Of a DNA stretch of 11,229 nucleotides, positions 1 through 6,813 are shown in pieces. The stretch is from the NCBI GenBank assembly GCA_017537105.1, contig JAFWBZ010000170.1, forward strand, positions 1-11,229, written 5' to 3'. The position numbers and the translations under genes are program-made. Position 1 is the first letter of the stretch. Each line of letters starts with the position of its first letter. The notes beneath the pieces are model-generated. The model saw nothing but the letters and a program-made list of their open reading frames with translations. It ran no database searches and was not told the origin of the DNA. The stretch is from Clostridia bacterium. GTDB taxonomy: Bacteria; Bacillota; Clostridia; Christensenellales; Aristaeellaceae.

Positions 1-1070
1 CCGCCAAATTTCACCTGGAGGTAGTAGATCAGGTGATAGGGATAGTGCTCGATCTCGTCGATCTGGTAATCGTAGTCGTCGTAGCCGGGATGGGTACTTT
101 GCAGGCCATAGACCTGCGCGCTCAGGCCATCCTCCAATGCACAGTAGGCGTTCTCGGCGGCATAGATGTCCTCGTCCGTAGAGACATAGGTGGTGGAGAT
201 CACCGTGGTGCCGCCGCCGTGCACCAACGAGGCCACGCTGGACATGGACACGCCGATCAGGGCGAAAATGATGCCCACGGCGGCCACGCCGATGATCGCT
301 CCCTTGTGCTCCGCAAAGAAGGACTGCGCCGCTTTCTTCGCCTTCTCCGGGATGGAGAAGGACGTTTCCGCGGATTCCACAAAGCCGCCCGCCGACACCA
401 CGGATTGCTTGCGCTTGGCGGCGATGGCGGCATGCTGGCGCTTCTTCTTATGAAAAGCTCGGATCTGTTCCTTCTTCCGATGCTCGACCTGGGCGGCGTG
501 TTCCTGCTTCACGGATTCCGTCCGCGCTTTGCTGGCGCTGCGGCGGTTGGAAGAACGCTTGGAGGACTTGGCAAGCGTCGCCGTCTTTCGGGCAGCCAAG
601 CCGCTGGCTTCGGCGGCGCGAACGCCGTCGTTTTCCTCTCCTGCTTCACGAAGCTGCTGTCCGGCATAGAGCATCGCCGGGGTCGCGGCGGTTTTCACCG
701 TCCGCTTCGCTATCCTTCCCGCGCCATGAACAAAGCCAGAGCTTTCATCCGAGAAGTTGAGCCGGCTCTTGCGTTTCGCTGAGGCAAGGCTTTCCGTGCG
801 GGCAGTTTCGCCCTCGGCCAGTGTTTCAAAGGTTTCGGCAGCTGCTTCCTCTTTCGCCTTTGCCTCTCGTAAAGCGCTGGCCTGCGCCCGCTGCCGCTGC
901 ATGACCTCAGATGGAGAAGGGCTAGCTCTGTTCAGTTGACTCATTTTGGGATGCTTCCGGCTGAAGATGTCACCGTCATGAACCGGCCTGTCCTGGAAGA
1001 TGATGTTCCCGTAGCGAGCGACAGCTTCAGGAACCGCGTATGAGAACGAGGTTATCTTGGATTCTGACAT
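1..1070 (-). CDS. Conjugative-element CD1108-like (CHAP/lysozyme-type) protein, 5' part only
   Basis: The reading frame is open for 356 codons from an ATG at 1070 to the window edge, so the C-terminus lies outside. Seen: a long basic, Ala/Lys/Arg-rich cytoplasmic region (about residues 50-250, with a His/Lys/Arg-dense stretch near 186-222), one membrane segment (about 257-282), then an extracytoplasmic start with the pattern ..AAENAYCALEDGL.. (304-316) and ..YDDYDYQIDEIEHYPYHLI.. (330-348). From memory, this layout matches the CD1108-type mobile-element proteins of Tn1549/CTn-like elements, whose C-terminal half carries lysozyme-like and CHAP or NlpC/P60 peptidoglycan hydrolase domains that open the wall for conjugation; those domains are not visible here. 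The start is supported by GGGAGGTG five bases upstream. Oddity: residues 1-49 contain QDRPVHDGDIFSRKHPKM (26-43), which resembles a separate small element protein, so the gene may be a fusion. Confidence 0.75.
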   Translation of the reverse strand, partial: MSESKITSFSYAVPEAVARYGNIIFQDRPVHDGDIFSRKHPKMSQLNRASPSPSEVMQRQRAQASALREAKAKEEAAAETFETLAEGETARTESLASAKRKSRLNFSDESSGFVHGAGRIAKRTVKTAATPAMLYAGQQLREAGEENDGVRAAEASGLAARKTATLAKSSKRSSNRRSASKARTESVKQEHAAQVEHRKKEQIRAFHKKKRQHAAIAAKRKQSVVSAGGFVESAETSFSIPEKAKKAAQSFFAEHKGAIIGVAAVGIIFALIGVSMSSVASLVHGGGTTVISTTYVSTDEDIYAAENAYCALEDGLSAQVYGLQSTHPGYDDYDYQIDEIEHYPYHLIYYLQVKFG

Positions 1071-1385
1071 CAAATCACCTCCCATTGTTTATTCAAGCGC
1101 GATGACCTCCAATCTGCTGGCTGCGTTCTATGGCGGTCGCGCCTTCCAGCATGTTCTTTCCCTTCATGATAGCCAAGAAAAAATGAATAGAACTAAACAA
1201 TAATGCATTGTTTTTTTCCCATCATATCTGGATGCAATGGTATTGATATCTGTGCTAACACTTGACATAACTACTATTCCATATATATGCTTTTTTCGCC
1301 TTGTATTTTATTTGTTTTGTGCTATAATACAAAGAAGGGGCTGGGTATTTATAAAATGTGGAGAAAAAATAAAAGGGGGATTATC
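1071..1385. other. AT-rich intergenic spacer
   Basis: About 300 bp with clearly lower GC than either side. It holds the ribosome binding site of the element gene on the minus strand, a 7-bp inverted repeat (AAACAAT 1195-1201 and ATTGTTT 1207-1213, followed by a T run), and the plus-strand promoters of the ridA operon. On the minus strand an ATG at 1167 opens a 24-codon frame (MKGKNMLEGATAIERSQQIG.. ending at 1093) that stops 22 bases before the element gene. It has no convincing ribosome binding site and I could not assign it. No RNA gene was recognised. Confidence 0.5.
1262..1328 (+). promoter_or_regulatory. Promoters of the ridA-dpaL-agcS operon
   Basis: The better candidate is TTGTAT (1301-1306), a 16-base spacer and TATAAT (1323-1328), preceded by TG to give an extended -10 (TGCTATAAT), with a start expected near 1335. 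A second candidate just upstream is TTGACA (1262-1267) with TATATG 16 bases later (1284-1289). Both point into ridA, whose start codon lies at 1386. They may be tandem promoters; the sequence does not show which is used. Confidence 0.65.
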
Positions 1386-1778
1386 ATGATCGACAGAGTT
1401 GAATCGCCGTCCGCTCCGGCGGCCATCGGACCCTATTCCCAGGCCGTCGCGGCCGGGGACATCGTGTTTGTCTCGGGCCAGCTTCCCATAGACGCGAAGA
1501 CCGGAGCATTCGCCGGCGAGGACATTCGGGCGCAGACCCGACAGTCGCTGGAGAACATCCGGGCCATCCTGGAGGCGGCGGGACTGGGCATGGGCGACGT
1601 CTGCAAGACGACCGTGCTCCTTGCGGACATCGGGGAATTCGGCGCCATGAACGAGGTGTACGCGGAGTTCTTCCAGGCGCCCTATCCGGCGCGCGCCGCC
1701 TTCCAGGTCGCTGCGCTTCCGAAGGGTGCGAGGGTGGAGATCGAAGCCATTGCAGCGAGAGGGGGAGCGGCAAAATGA
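1386..1778 (+). CDS. ridA: RidA family reactive enamine/imine deaminase
   Basis: A 130-residue YjgF/YER057c/UK114 (RidA) protein, the usual family length. RidA hydrolyses 2-aminoacrylate and related enamine/imine intermediates released by PLP enzymes to the keto acid and ammonia, protecting other PLP enzymes. Seen: the N-terminal IGPYSQAV block (14-21), FVSGQLP (28-34), and the conserved arginine of YPARAAFQV (R103), which in this family binds the substrate carboxylate, plus E120 in the VEIEAIA block. The longer upstream reading frame is rejected because AAAAGGGGG sits six bases before the ATG at 1386. The stop codon overlaps the next gene's ATG (ATGA), implying translational coupling with the ammonia-lyase, which is the enzyme expected to produce the RidA substrate. 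Confidence 0.93.
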   Translation: MIDRVESPSAPAAIGPYSQAVAAGDIVFVSGQLPIDAKTGAFAGEDIRAQTRQSLENIRAILEAAGLGMGDVCKTTVLLADIGEFGAMNEVYAEFFQAPYPARAAFQVAALPKGARVEIEAIAARGGAAK

Positions 1779-2983
1779 AGGAGTGTTTCAAGGCGGCCAG
1801 CCTGAAGCGGGAAGCGGGGCAGGCGCTGTATGACGTGAAGCGCTTTGGCCTGGAAAACGCCAAAAAGGTCAGCGCCTTCCACCGGTCCTTTCCGGAGTAT
1901 TCTATCACGCCCCTGGCGAACCTGAGCAACTTTGCCCGGGAGGTCGGGCTGCAGTCCATCCACGTGAAGGACGAGAGCTATCGCTTCCACCTGAACGCAT
2001 TCAAGGTGCTGGGCGGCTCCTACGCGATCGGCAACTACATCGCCCAGCGGCTGGGGATGGACATCTCCGAGCTCCCGTATGACCGGATGACCTCCCGCGA
2101 GATCAAGGAGAGGCTGGGGGAAATCACCTTTGTCACCGCGACGGACGGCAATCACGGCCGGGGCGTGGCGTGGACCGCAAACCGCCTGGGCCAGAAGTCC
2201 GTCGTCTACATGCCGAAGGGCTCCGCGCTGGAGCGGCTGAACAACATCCGGGCCCTGGGCTCGGACGCCTCCATCACGGACCTGAACTATGACGACGCGG
2301 TCCGCCTGGCCAATGAGGGTGCGGAGAAGTACGGATGGGTCATGGTGCAGGATACGGCCTGGGAGGGCTACGAGGACATCCCCGGCTGGATCATGGAAGG
2401 GTACACGACGATGGCCTATGAGGCGGTGGAACAGCTGCAGGGCGAGAAGCCGACGCACGTGTTCCTCCAGGCGGGTGTCGGCGCCATGTCCGGCGGCGTG
2501 ACCGGCTTCCTGGCGGACTACTACGGCGACACGGACCGGCCCATCATCACCATCGTGGAGCCCAACAAGGCGGACTGCATCTACCGCACCGCCGAGGCGA
2601 ACGACGGCAAGCTGCACTTTGTGACCGGCGACATGGACTCCATCATGGCGGGCCTCTGCTGCGGCGAGCCCTGCACCATCGGATGGAATGTGCTGAAGGA
2701 TCACGCGGATCACTTCGTATCCGTGCCGGACTACTGCGCCGCGAAGGGCATGCGCATTCTCGGCAACCCGCTGCCCGGCGACGACCGGGTGATTTCCGGC
2801 GAGTCCGGCGCCGCAACCTTCGGCTTTGTGGCGGAGCTCATGACGAACCCGTCTCTGGACTGGCTGCGGAAGCGGCTGGAGATCGACGGGGATTCCCGCA
2901 TACTCTGCTTCTCCACGGAGGGCGACACCGACAGGGAGAACTATCGCAGGATCGTATGGGATGGGTACTATCAGAGCTATTGA
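1775..2983 (+). CDS. dpaL: Diaminopropionate ammonia-lyase (PLP, fold type II)
   Basis: A 402-residue homologue of E. coli YgeX (398 residues), which converts 2,3-diaminopropionate to pyruvate and two ammonia through 2-aminoacrylate, acting on both the D and L forms; family members can also act weakly on serine. Seen: the PLP-lysine block FHLNAFKVLGGSYA (K77), the acidic residue in TATDGNHGRG (D124) and in VQDTAWEGYED (D193), which correspond to the two catalytic aspartates described for the E. coli enzyme, and a glycine-rich phosphate loop around QAGVGAMSGGV. GAGAGGGGGAG upstream serves as ribosome binding site. The 4-base overlap with ridA and the transporter downstream indicate one uptake and deamination pathway. 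The gene looks intact. It is the only gene of the E. coli ygeWXY cluster present here. Confidence 0.93.
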   Translation: MKECFKAASLKREAGQALYDVKRFGLENAKKVSAFHRSFPEYSITPLANLSNFAREVGLQSIHVKDESYRFHLNAFKVLGGSYAIGNYIAQRLGMDISELPYDRMTSREIKERLGEITFVTATDGNHGRGVAWTANRLGQKSVVYMPKGSALERLNNIRALGSDASITDLNYDDAVRLANEGAEKYGWVMVQDTAWEGYEDIPGWIMEGYTTMAYEAVEQLQGEKPTHVFLQAGVGAMSGGVTGFLADYYGDTDRPIITIVEPNKADCIYRTAEANDGKLHFVTGDMDSIMAGLCCGEPCTIGWNVLKDHADHFVSVPDYCAAKGMRILGNPLPGDDRVISGESGAATFGFVAELMTNPSLDWLRKRLEIDGDSRILCFSTEGDTDRENYRRIVWDGYYQSY

Positions 2984-3026
2984 GCCCTGATGGAAACAAT
3001 AACGAGGGGAAAGAGGGAATTGAGGT

Positions 3027-4397
3027 ATGTTTGAGAAGATCTACGACTTTACCGACTTTCTTTGGGGGATTCCGCTGACGATCCTCGTGATCGCCACGGG
3101 ACTGTATCTCTCCATCCGGACGGGCTTCTTCCAGATCACGGGCATCAAGACCTGGTGGAAGCTGACGGTCGGCGAGGTGTTCAGCAAGCGGCGCGACCAG
3201 AAGGCCGGCGAAGGCGAGCTGACGCCCTGGCAGGCCATCACCACCGTGCTGGGCGGCACCGTAGGATCCGGCAACATCGCCGGCGTCGCGGCCGCGATCG
3301 CCGTCGGCGGTCCTGGCGCGATCTTCTGGATGTGGCTGATTGCCATCGTGGGCATGCTGACCAAGATGACGGAGGTCAGCCTGTCCGTGAAGTACCGCAA
3401 GCAGATCGACGGCGAGTACTACGGCGGCCCGATGCACTACATGAAGGCCGCCCTGGGCACGTTCGGCAAGGTCCTGGCCGCCATTTACGGCGTCGCCCTG
3501 TTCCTGGACATCGCCACGGACGCCTGCGCCATCCAGGTCACCACGCTGGCAGAGGCGGTGAACCAGGTGTTCGGCGTGAACACCATGATCATCGCGGCGA
3601 TCGTCGTCGTGATCTCCCTGATCGTCATCCTGTCCGGCGGCGTCAAGAAGGTCGGCAAGATTTCGTCCATGATCGTTCCGCCGATGGTGATCATCTACTT
3701 CATCGGCTGCATGGGCGTCATCATCGCCAACATCGGCAACCTGCCCGCGGCACTGGGCTCGATCTTCCGGTATGCCTTTGCCCCGGCGCCAGCCATCGGC
3801 GGTTTCGCCGGTGCGACGGTGACCGCAGCCATTTCCAAGGGCGCAGCCCGCGGCATCTTCTCCAATGAGGCCGGCATGGGCACGGCCGCGACGGTCCACG
3901 CGACGGCCCAGACGGATCACCCGATCCACCAGGGCATGTACGGCATCTTCGAGATCTTCGTCGACACCATCATCGTCTGCTCTCTGACCGGCCTCGCCGT
4001 GCTGTGCGCGGAGATCCTGCCCACGGTGACGGAGGATACCGCCGGTGTCGGCATGGTCTTCCAGGCGTTCGAAGGGACCTGGGGCCACTTCGGCTCGATC
4101 ATACTGTGTATCGCAATCGTGCTGTTCTGCTATTCCGGCTACCTTGGATTCTACGTGGAATTCAGAACCTGCACAGAGTGGCTGTTCGGCCTCAAGGTGT
4201 CCAAATTTGTCAACGCGCTGTTCTTCATTCTCCCGGTGCTGGCCACGATGCTCTCCACCCTGGAGGTCTGGAGTCTGTGCGACATCGTCGTCGGACTGGT
4301 CATCATCCCGAACCTGATCGCGCTGATCGCCCTGAGCCCGAAGTTTGTGGCCATGTTCAAGGAGTACAAGGCAAAGCTCAAGACGCAGGGCATGTAA
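3027..4397 (+). CDS. AGCS family sodium:alanine/glycine symporter
   Basis: A 456-residue polytopic membrane protein of the usual AGCS length (AlsT/DagA type), which imports small neutral amino acids with sodium. Seen: the hallmark PWQAITTVLGGTVGSGNIAG (67-86), GGPGAIFWMW (94-103), GIFSNEAGMGTAATVHA (276-292) and about ten hydrophobic segments across the chain, starting with a short cytoplasmic or amphipathic N-terminus (MFEKIYDFTDFLWG). The ATG at 3027 follows a weak GAGGGAATTGAGG site. It lies 43 bp after dpaL, in the same direction and with no terminator between, so it probably brings in the amino acid degraded by DpaL/RidA. Whether that is diaminopropionate, serine or alanine cannot be read from the sequence. 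Confidence 0.92.
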   Translation: MFEKIYDFTDFLWGIPLTILVIATGLYLSIRTGFFQITGIKTWWKLTVGEVFSKRRDQKAGEGELTPWQAITTVLGGTVGSGNIAGVAAAIAVGGPGAIFWMWLIAIVGMLTKMTEVSLSVKYRKQIDGEYYGGPMHYMKAALGTFGKVLAAIYGVALFLDIATDACAIQVTTLAEAVNQVFGVNTMIIAAIVVVISLIVILSGGVKKVGKISSMIVPPMVIIYFIGCMGVIIANIGNLPAALGSIFRYAFAPAPAIGGFAGATVTAAISKGAARGIFSNEAGMGTAATVHATAQTDHPIHQGMYGIFEIFVDTIIVCSLTGLAVLCAEILPTVTEDTAGVGMVFQAFEGTWGHFGSIILCIAIVLFCYSGYLGFYVEFRTCTEWLFGLKVSKFVNALFFILPVLATMLSTLEVWSLCDIVVGLVIIPNLIALIALSPKFVAMFKEYKAKLKTQGM

Positions 4398-4433
4398 CTG
4401 ACTTCGCCTCATCGCACGGACTGCGCGCCGCTT

Positions 4434-4451
4434 TGCGGGCAGAGGCCCGCA
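4434..4451 (+). repeat. Hairpin just before the ribosome binding site of the 58-aa gene
   Basis: TGCGGGC AGAG GCCCGCA forms a perfect 7-bp stem with a 4-base loop directly abutting AGGAAAGGAG. No T run follows, so it is not a terminator. It may stabilise the downstream message or modulate translation; that is inference. Confidence 0.5.
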
Positions 4452-4464
4452 GGAAAGGAGGCCC

Positions 4465-4641
4465 ATGGACAGAAATCTGCTTTCCAGCATCATCGTCGCC
4501 GCGGTGTTTCTCCTCGGTGCCGCCGTACAGTTCGTTCGGGGGCGGACCCTGTTTGCGATCATCGGCCTGGTGCTCGGAGTCCTCTACGTGGTGCTGACCG
4601 TGATCGGCTACAGGAAGGAAAAGGGGAAAAAGCGGCCCTGA
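4465..4641 (+). CDS. Small two-helix membrane protein, function unknown
   Basis: A 58-residue frame beginning MDRNLLSSIIVAAVFLLGAA and ending in a basic tail YRKEKGKKRP. Two hydrophobic segments (about 4-22 and 29-48) separated by QFVRGR predict a helical hairpin with both ends on the cytoplasmic side. The start is well supported by AGGAAAGGAG four bases upstream. It is the last gene before the operon terminator, 67 bp after the symporter, so it is likely co-transcribed and could be a small partner of the transporter. I do not recognise a named family, and the coupling to transport is inference from position. Confidence 0.7.
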   Translation: MDRNLLSSIIVAAVFLLGAAVQFVRGRTLFAIIGLVLGVLYVVLTVIGYRKEKGKKRP

Positions 4642-4675
4642 CGGGCGTCCGCTCCTGAAGGCGTGCCAATGCATT

Positions 4676-4725
4676 CGCCCCGCTCTCCCGTGGATGAAAT
4701 CCCGGGGGAGCGGGGCGTATGTTTT
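4676..4725 (+). terminator. Intrinsic terminator of the ridA-dpaL-agcS operon
   Basis: CGCCCCGCTCTCCC (4676-4689) pairs with GGGGGAGCGGGGCG (4704-4717) in a 14-bp GC-rich stem with a single G-T pair, followed by TATGTTTTT. The T run is only on the plus-strand side, so it ends the plus operon. It also lies just beyond the end of the convergent minus operon but lacks a T run in that direction. Confidence 0.88.
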
Positions 4726-4736
4726 TCCGGAGCGGC

Positions 4737-4895
4737 TCAGCCGCGCCTGTTTTTTTCGGAAACCCAGAAGTGCCACTTCGGGGCCTTGGGCATGGGCTCG
4801 TGCCGGATCAGCGCCCGGATCACCCTGCGGTGGGTGAAGCAGCAGCAGACGACCAGCACGGCGATGACGATCCAGATGACGGTTCCTGCGCGCAC
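4737..4895 (-). CDS. 52-residue membrane peptide with a Cys triplet, downstream of the radical SAM gene
   Basis: The frame starts at a GTG eight bases after AGGAGG and reads MRAGTVIWIVIAVLVVCCCF (1-20), then THRRVIRALIRHEP and a tail with PKWHFWVSEKNRRG. It has one N-terminal membrane helix ending in three consecutive cysteines (17-19), then a basic amphipathic stretch and an aromatic-rich C-terminus. The ATG six bases upstream is in another frame and is rejected because that frame gives an Arg/His-rich shadow. The gene starts 13 bp after the radical SAM stop, whose codon abuts this gene's ribosome binding site, so the two are translationally linked. It could be an accessory membrane protein or, less likely, a substrate of the radical SAM enzyme. 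No family was recognised. Confidence 0.65.
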   Translation of the reverse strand: MRAGTVIWIVIAVLVVCCCFTHRRVIRALIRHEPMPKAPKWHFWVSEKNRRG

Positions 4896-4908
4896 AGTGC
4901 ATTCCTCC

Positions 4909-6018
4909 TCAACGTTTTTCCATTTCTTTTCCCGCCAGAATTTGCTCCACCAGCGCGCGCTGTTCGTACAGCACGCAGCCGCCCACGTGGTCGTTGTCCA
5001 GCACGCCGCCCTCCCGCAGCGCCAGGAACAGCGGGGACTGCAGCGCGCCGCGCACGCCCAGCTCGCGGACGTTGACGTCCGAATAGGGCGAGAAGGGGCA
5101 GGGCTCGGCGCCGCCGTGGGAGTTGATGTGGAAGAAGCCGCGGCCCGCCGCCATGCAGCCTTCGTCGGCCTTCTCGTCGCCCGGGAAGGCCAGCGCCACC
5201 AGCTCGGGGAAGGTCTCCCGCAGCCGCTGCATCGCGGTCAGCAGATACTCGCGCTCGGGGTCCGCGGGGGCCAGGTGCATGGCCTCCTCCGTCACGGGCA
5301 CGAACTCGATGTAGATCACCAGCTTACAGCCCCGGTCGACCAGTCCCCGCATGAATTCGGGCGAGGTGACCTGGCGGATATTTTCGGTGGTCACGGTGAT
5401 CGACGCGCCGAACAGCAGGTTGCGCTCGTGCAGTCGGTCCATGGCGGCGATCAGCTTGTCGTAGACGCCCTCGCCGCGACGGCTGTCCGTGATCTCCCGG
5501 TCGCCCTCGATGCTCAGCACGGGGATCAGGTTGCGGCACTTGTCCAGCTGGGCGAAGGTGGTGTCGTCCATGTAGGTGCCATTGGTGAAGATCGGGAACA
5601 GTATGTTCTTCATCCGGCCCGCCGCCTCGATGACGTCCCAGCGCAGCAGCGGTTCGCCGCCCGCCAGCATGATGAAGCTGACGCCCAGCGACTCCGCTTC
5701 CCTGAAGATGTTCGTCCACTCCTCGGTGCTCAGCTGCTTCACGGGCTCGGCGTCCACGGTGGCCTCGTTGCAGCGGGAGTAGCACCCGGCGCAGTGCAGG
5801 TTGCAGGCGCTGGTGATGCTGGCGATCAGGAAGGAGGGCACGTGCAGCCCTTCCTTTTCGAGTTCGAGGCGGCGCTTGGTCGCCCTGCCGGCGGCCGCCG
5901 CGAATTTGACCATGAAGGCGCTCTCCCGGGGATCGCGCAGCGTCGCCTTCAGCGTATCCGCCACGATCTTCTCAACGCCCTTCGCGATGTGCTCCTGTAG
6001 GTTGAAATTCTGATGCAA
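4909..6018 (-). CDS. Radical SAM protein with SPASM/twitch-like C-terminus
   Basis: A 369-residue protein. The radical SAM cluster motif is CNLHCAGC (C72, C76, C79), followed by C83, with the GGEP SAM-binding motif at 120-123. The C-terminal third carries C288, C307 (in AEPCPFSP) and C348 (GGCVLYEQR), a pattern like the auxiliary-cluster region of SPASM/twitch enzymes but with fewer cysteines than a full SPASM domain. Such proteins use 5'-deoxyadenosyl radical chemistry, often on peptides or proteins; the substrate here is unknown. I chose a TTG start at 6018 because GGGAGGAAGG ends four bases upstream. The only upstream ATG (6084) lacks such a site and would add an Arg/Glu-rich tail of 22 residues. 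It lies in the minus redox operon, between the iron-sulfur flavoprotein and the 52-residue membrane peptide. Confidence 0.85.
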   Translation of the reverse strand: MHQNFNLQEHIAKGVEKIVADTLKATLRDPRESAFMVKFAAAAGRATKRRLELEKEGLHVPSFLIASITSACNLHCAGCYSRCNEATVDAEPVKQLSTEEWTNIFREAESLGVSFIMLAGGEPLLRWDVIEAAGRMKNILFPIFTNGTYMDDTTFAQLDKCRNLIPVLSIEGDREITDSRRGEGVYDKLIAAMDRLHERNLLFGASITVTTENIRQVTSPEFMRGLVDRGCKLVIYIEFVPVTEEAMHLAPADPEREYLLTAMQRLRETFPELVALAFPGDEKADEGCMAAGRGFFHINSHGGAEPCPFSPYSDVNVRELGVRGALQSPLFLALREGGVLDNDHVGGCVLYEQRALVEQILAGKEMEKR

Positions 6019-6080
6019 TGGTCCTTCCTCCCGGTGGTTCTTCTCGTTCTGGATCCGCGTCGGCACCGCCTGCCGGCCGT

Positions 6081-6099
6081 GCAAAGGGCAGCCCTTTGC
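6081..6099 (-). repeat. Intercistronic hairpin after the iron-sulfur flavoprotein gene
   Basis: GCAAAGGGCAGCCCTTTGC is a near-perfect palindrome (8-bp stem, 3-base loop) three bases beyond the stop codon of the upstream gene. There is no T run, so it is more likely a message-stability or processing element than a terminator. Confidence 0.5.
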
Positions 6100-6102
6100 C
6101 CT

Positions 6103-6738
6103 TCATTCCGCCAGCGCCGCGCCCATTTCGCGGGCCCTTTGGCACTCCTGCGGGAACACCGTCTCGTGGCGGCGCAGCTTCTCCTCCGGATCGAACATCG
6201 TCCAGGGCCAGTCGGTCCTGCCGTAGTCCTTCAGCTGGAGCGTGTTCCCGCTGACGAGGATTTCCGTCGGCCCCACGAAGCGGGAGAGGGTCTGCTGGTA
6301 ATTCCGCAGGAGTCCCGCATAGCCGGTGTCCGGCGCGTTGCTGGTCATGATCAGCAGCACGGGGATGGGGCGCGGGTTGCAGCAGGGCGTCTCGAGGTTG
6401 TAGGTGAGGTTCTGGAAGATCAGCCGCTCGTACAGCGCCCGGAAGGAGGCCGTCAGCTCCGACAGATAGTTCGGGGAGCCGAGGATGAGCCCGTCCGACG
6501 CGCGGATGGCATCCAGCACCGGCGTCAGGCCATCCCGGCAGACGCATCGGCCCTTGTTCTTCTCCCGCTTGCATCCGAAGCAGGAGATGCAGCCGGTGTA
6601 CCGCTCCAGCCGGAACAAGTCGAATCGCTCGACGGCCGCCCCGGCGGATTCCGCGCCCTTCGCGGCCTCCGTGATCAGCGTGTCTGTATTCCAGCCCTTT
6701 CGGGGTCCCGCGTTTACGGCAACGATCGTCTTGCCCAT
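6103..6738 (-). CDS. Iron-sulfur flavoprotein-like (flavodoxin-fold) NAD(P)H oxidoreductase
   Basis: A 211-residue flavodoxin-fold protein. The N-terminus MGKTIVAVNAGPRKGWNTDT supplies the first strand and FMN phosphate loop, and a compact cysteine motif follows: C50-x2-C53-x2-C56-x8-C65 (plus C67), as in Isf-type iron-sulfur flavoproteins that bind a 4Fe-4S cluster next to FMN. GSPNYLSELTASFRALYERL (87-106) is the conserved flavin-side region. These proteins transfer electrons in anaerobes and some reduce oxygen or peroxide. A second cysteine pair (C119-C120) is unusual. The start at 6738 follows AGGAAGGGAG. It is the third gene of the minus operon, after a shorter relative of the same superfamily. 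The electron partner could be the rubredoxin domain encoded two genes upstream, which is inference. Confidence 0.85.
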   Translation of the reverse strand: MGKTIVAVNAGPRKGWNTDTLITEAAKGAESAGAAVERFDLFRLERYTGCISCFGCKREKNKGRCVCRDGLTPVLDAIRASDGLILGSPNYLSELTASFRALYERLIFQNLTYNLETPCCNPRPIPVLLIMTSNAPDTGYAGLLRNYQQTLSRFVGPTEILVSGNTLQLKDYGRTDWPWTMFDPEEKLRRHETVFPQECQRAREMGAALAE

Positions 6739-6772
6739 GGTCTTCTCCCTTCCTGCGACGTGTTCTTGCCCA

Positions 6773-6800
6773 CCGCGGGAGACGTGTCCGCCTCCCGCGG
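6773..6800 (-). repeat. Intercistronic hairpin between the two flavoprotein genes
   Basis: CCGCGGGAG (6773-6781) and CTCCCGCGG (6792-6800) form a perfect 9-bp stem with a 10-base loop in the 75-bp gap. No T run follows on either strand. It is likely an RNA-level structure that could set relative expression of the two genes. Confidence 0.55.
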
Positions 6801-6813
6801 CTGGTCGATGGTC

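Noticed and set aside
33..782. Plus-strand open frame of 249 codons at the left edge
   Set aside because: It is the shadow of the minus-strand mobile-element protein, which has a proper start and recognisable domains.
2838..4562. Minus-strand open frame of 574 codons antisense to the symporter
   Set aside because: It is rich in His, Asp, Arg and Gly repeats typical of the shadow of a GC-rich gene, has no ribosome binding site, and lies opposite a clear AGCS transporter and part of dpaL.
4676..4717. Bidirectional terminator for the minus redox operon
   Set aside because: The stem would form in both transcripts, but only the plus direction is followed by a T run; the minus side continues with AATGCATTGG.
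4663..6000. Plus-strand open frame of 445 codons antisense to the radical SAM gene
   Set aside because: Composition is shadow-like (Gln/His/Val/Arg-rich), it has no family signature, and the minus strand carries intact radical SAM motifs.
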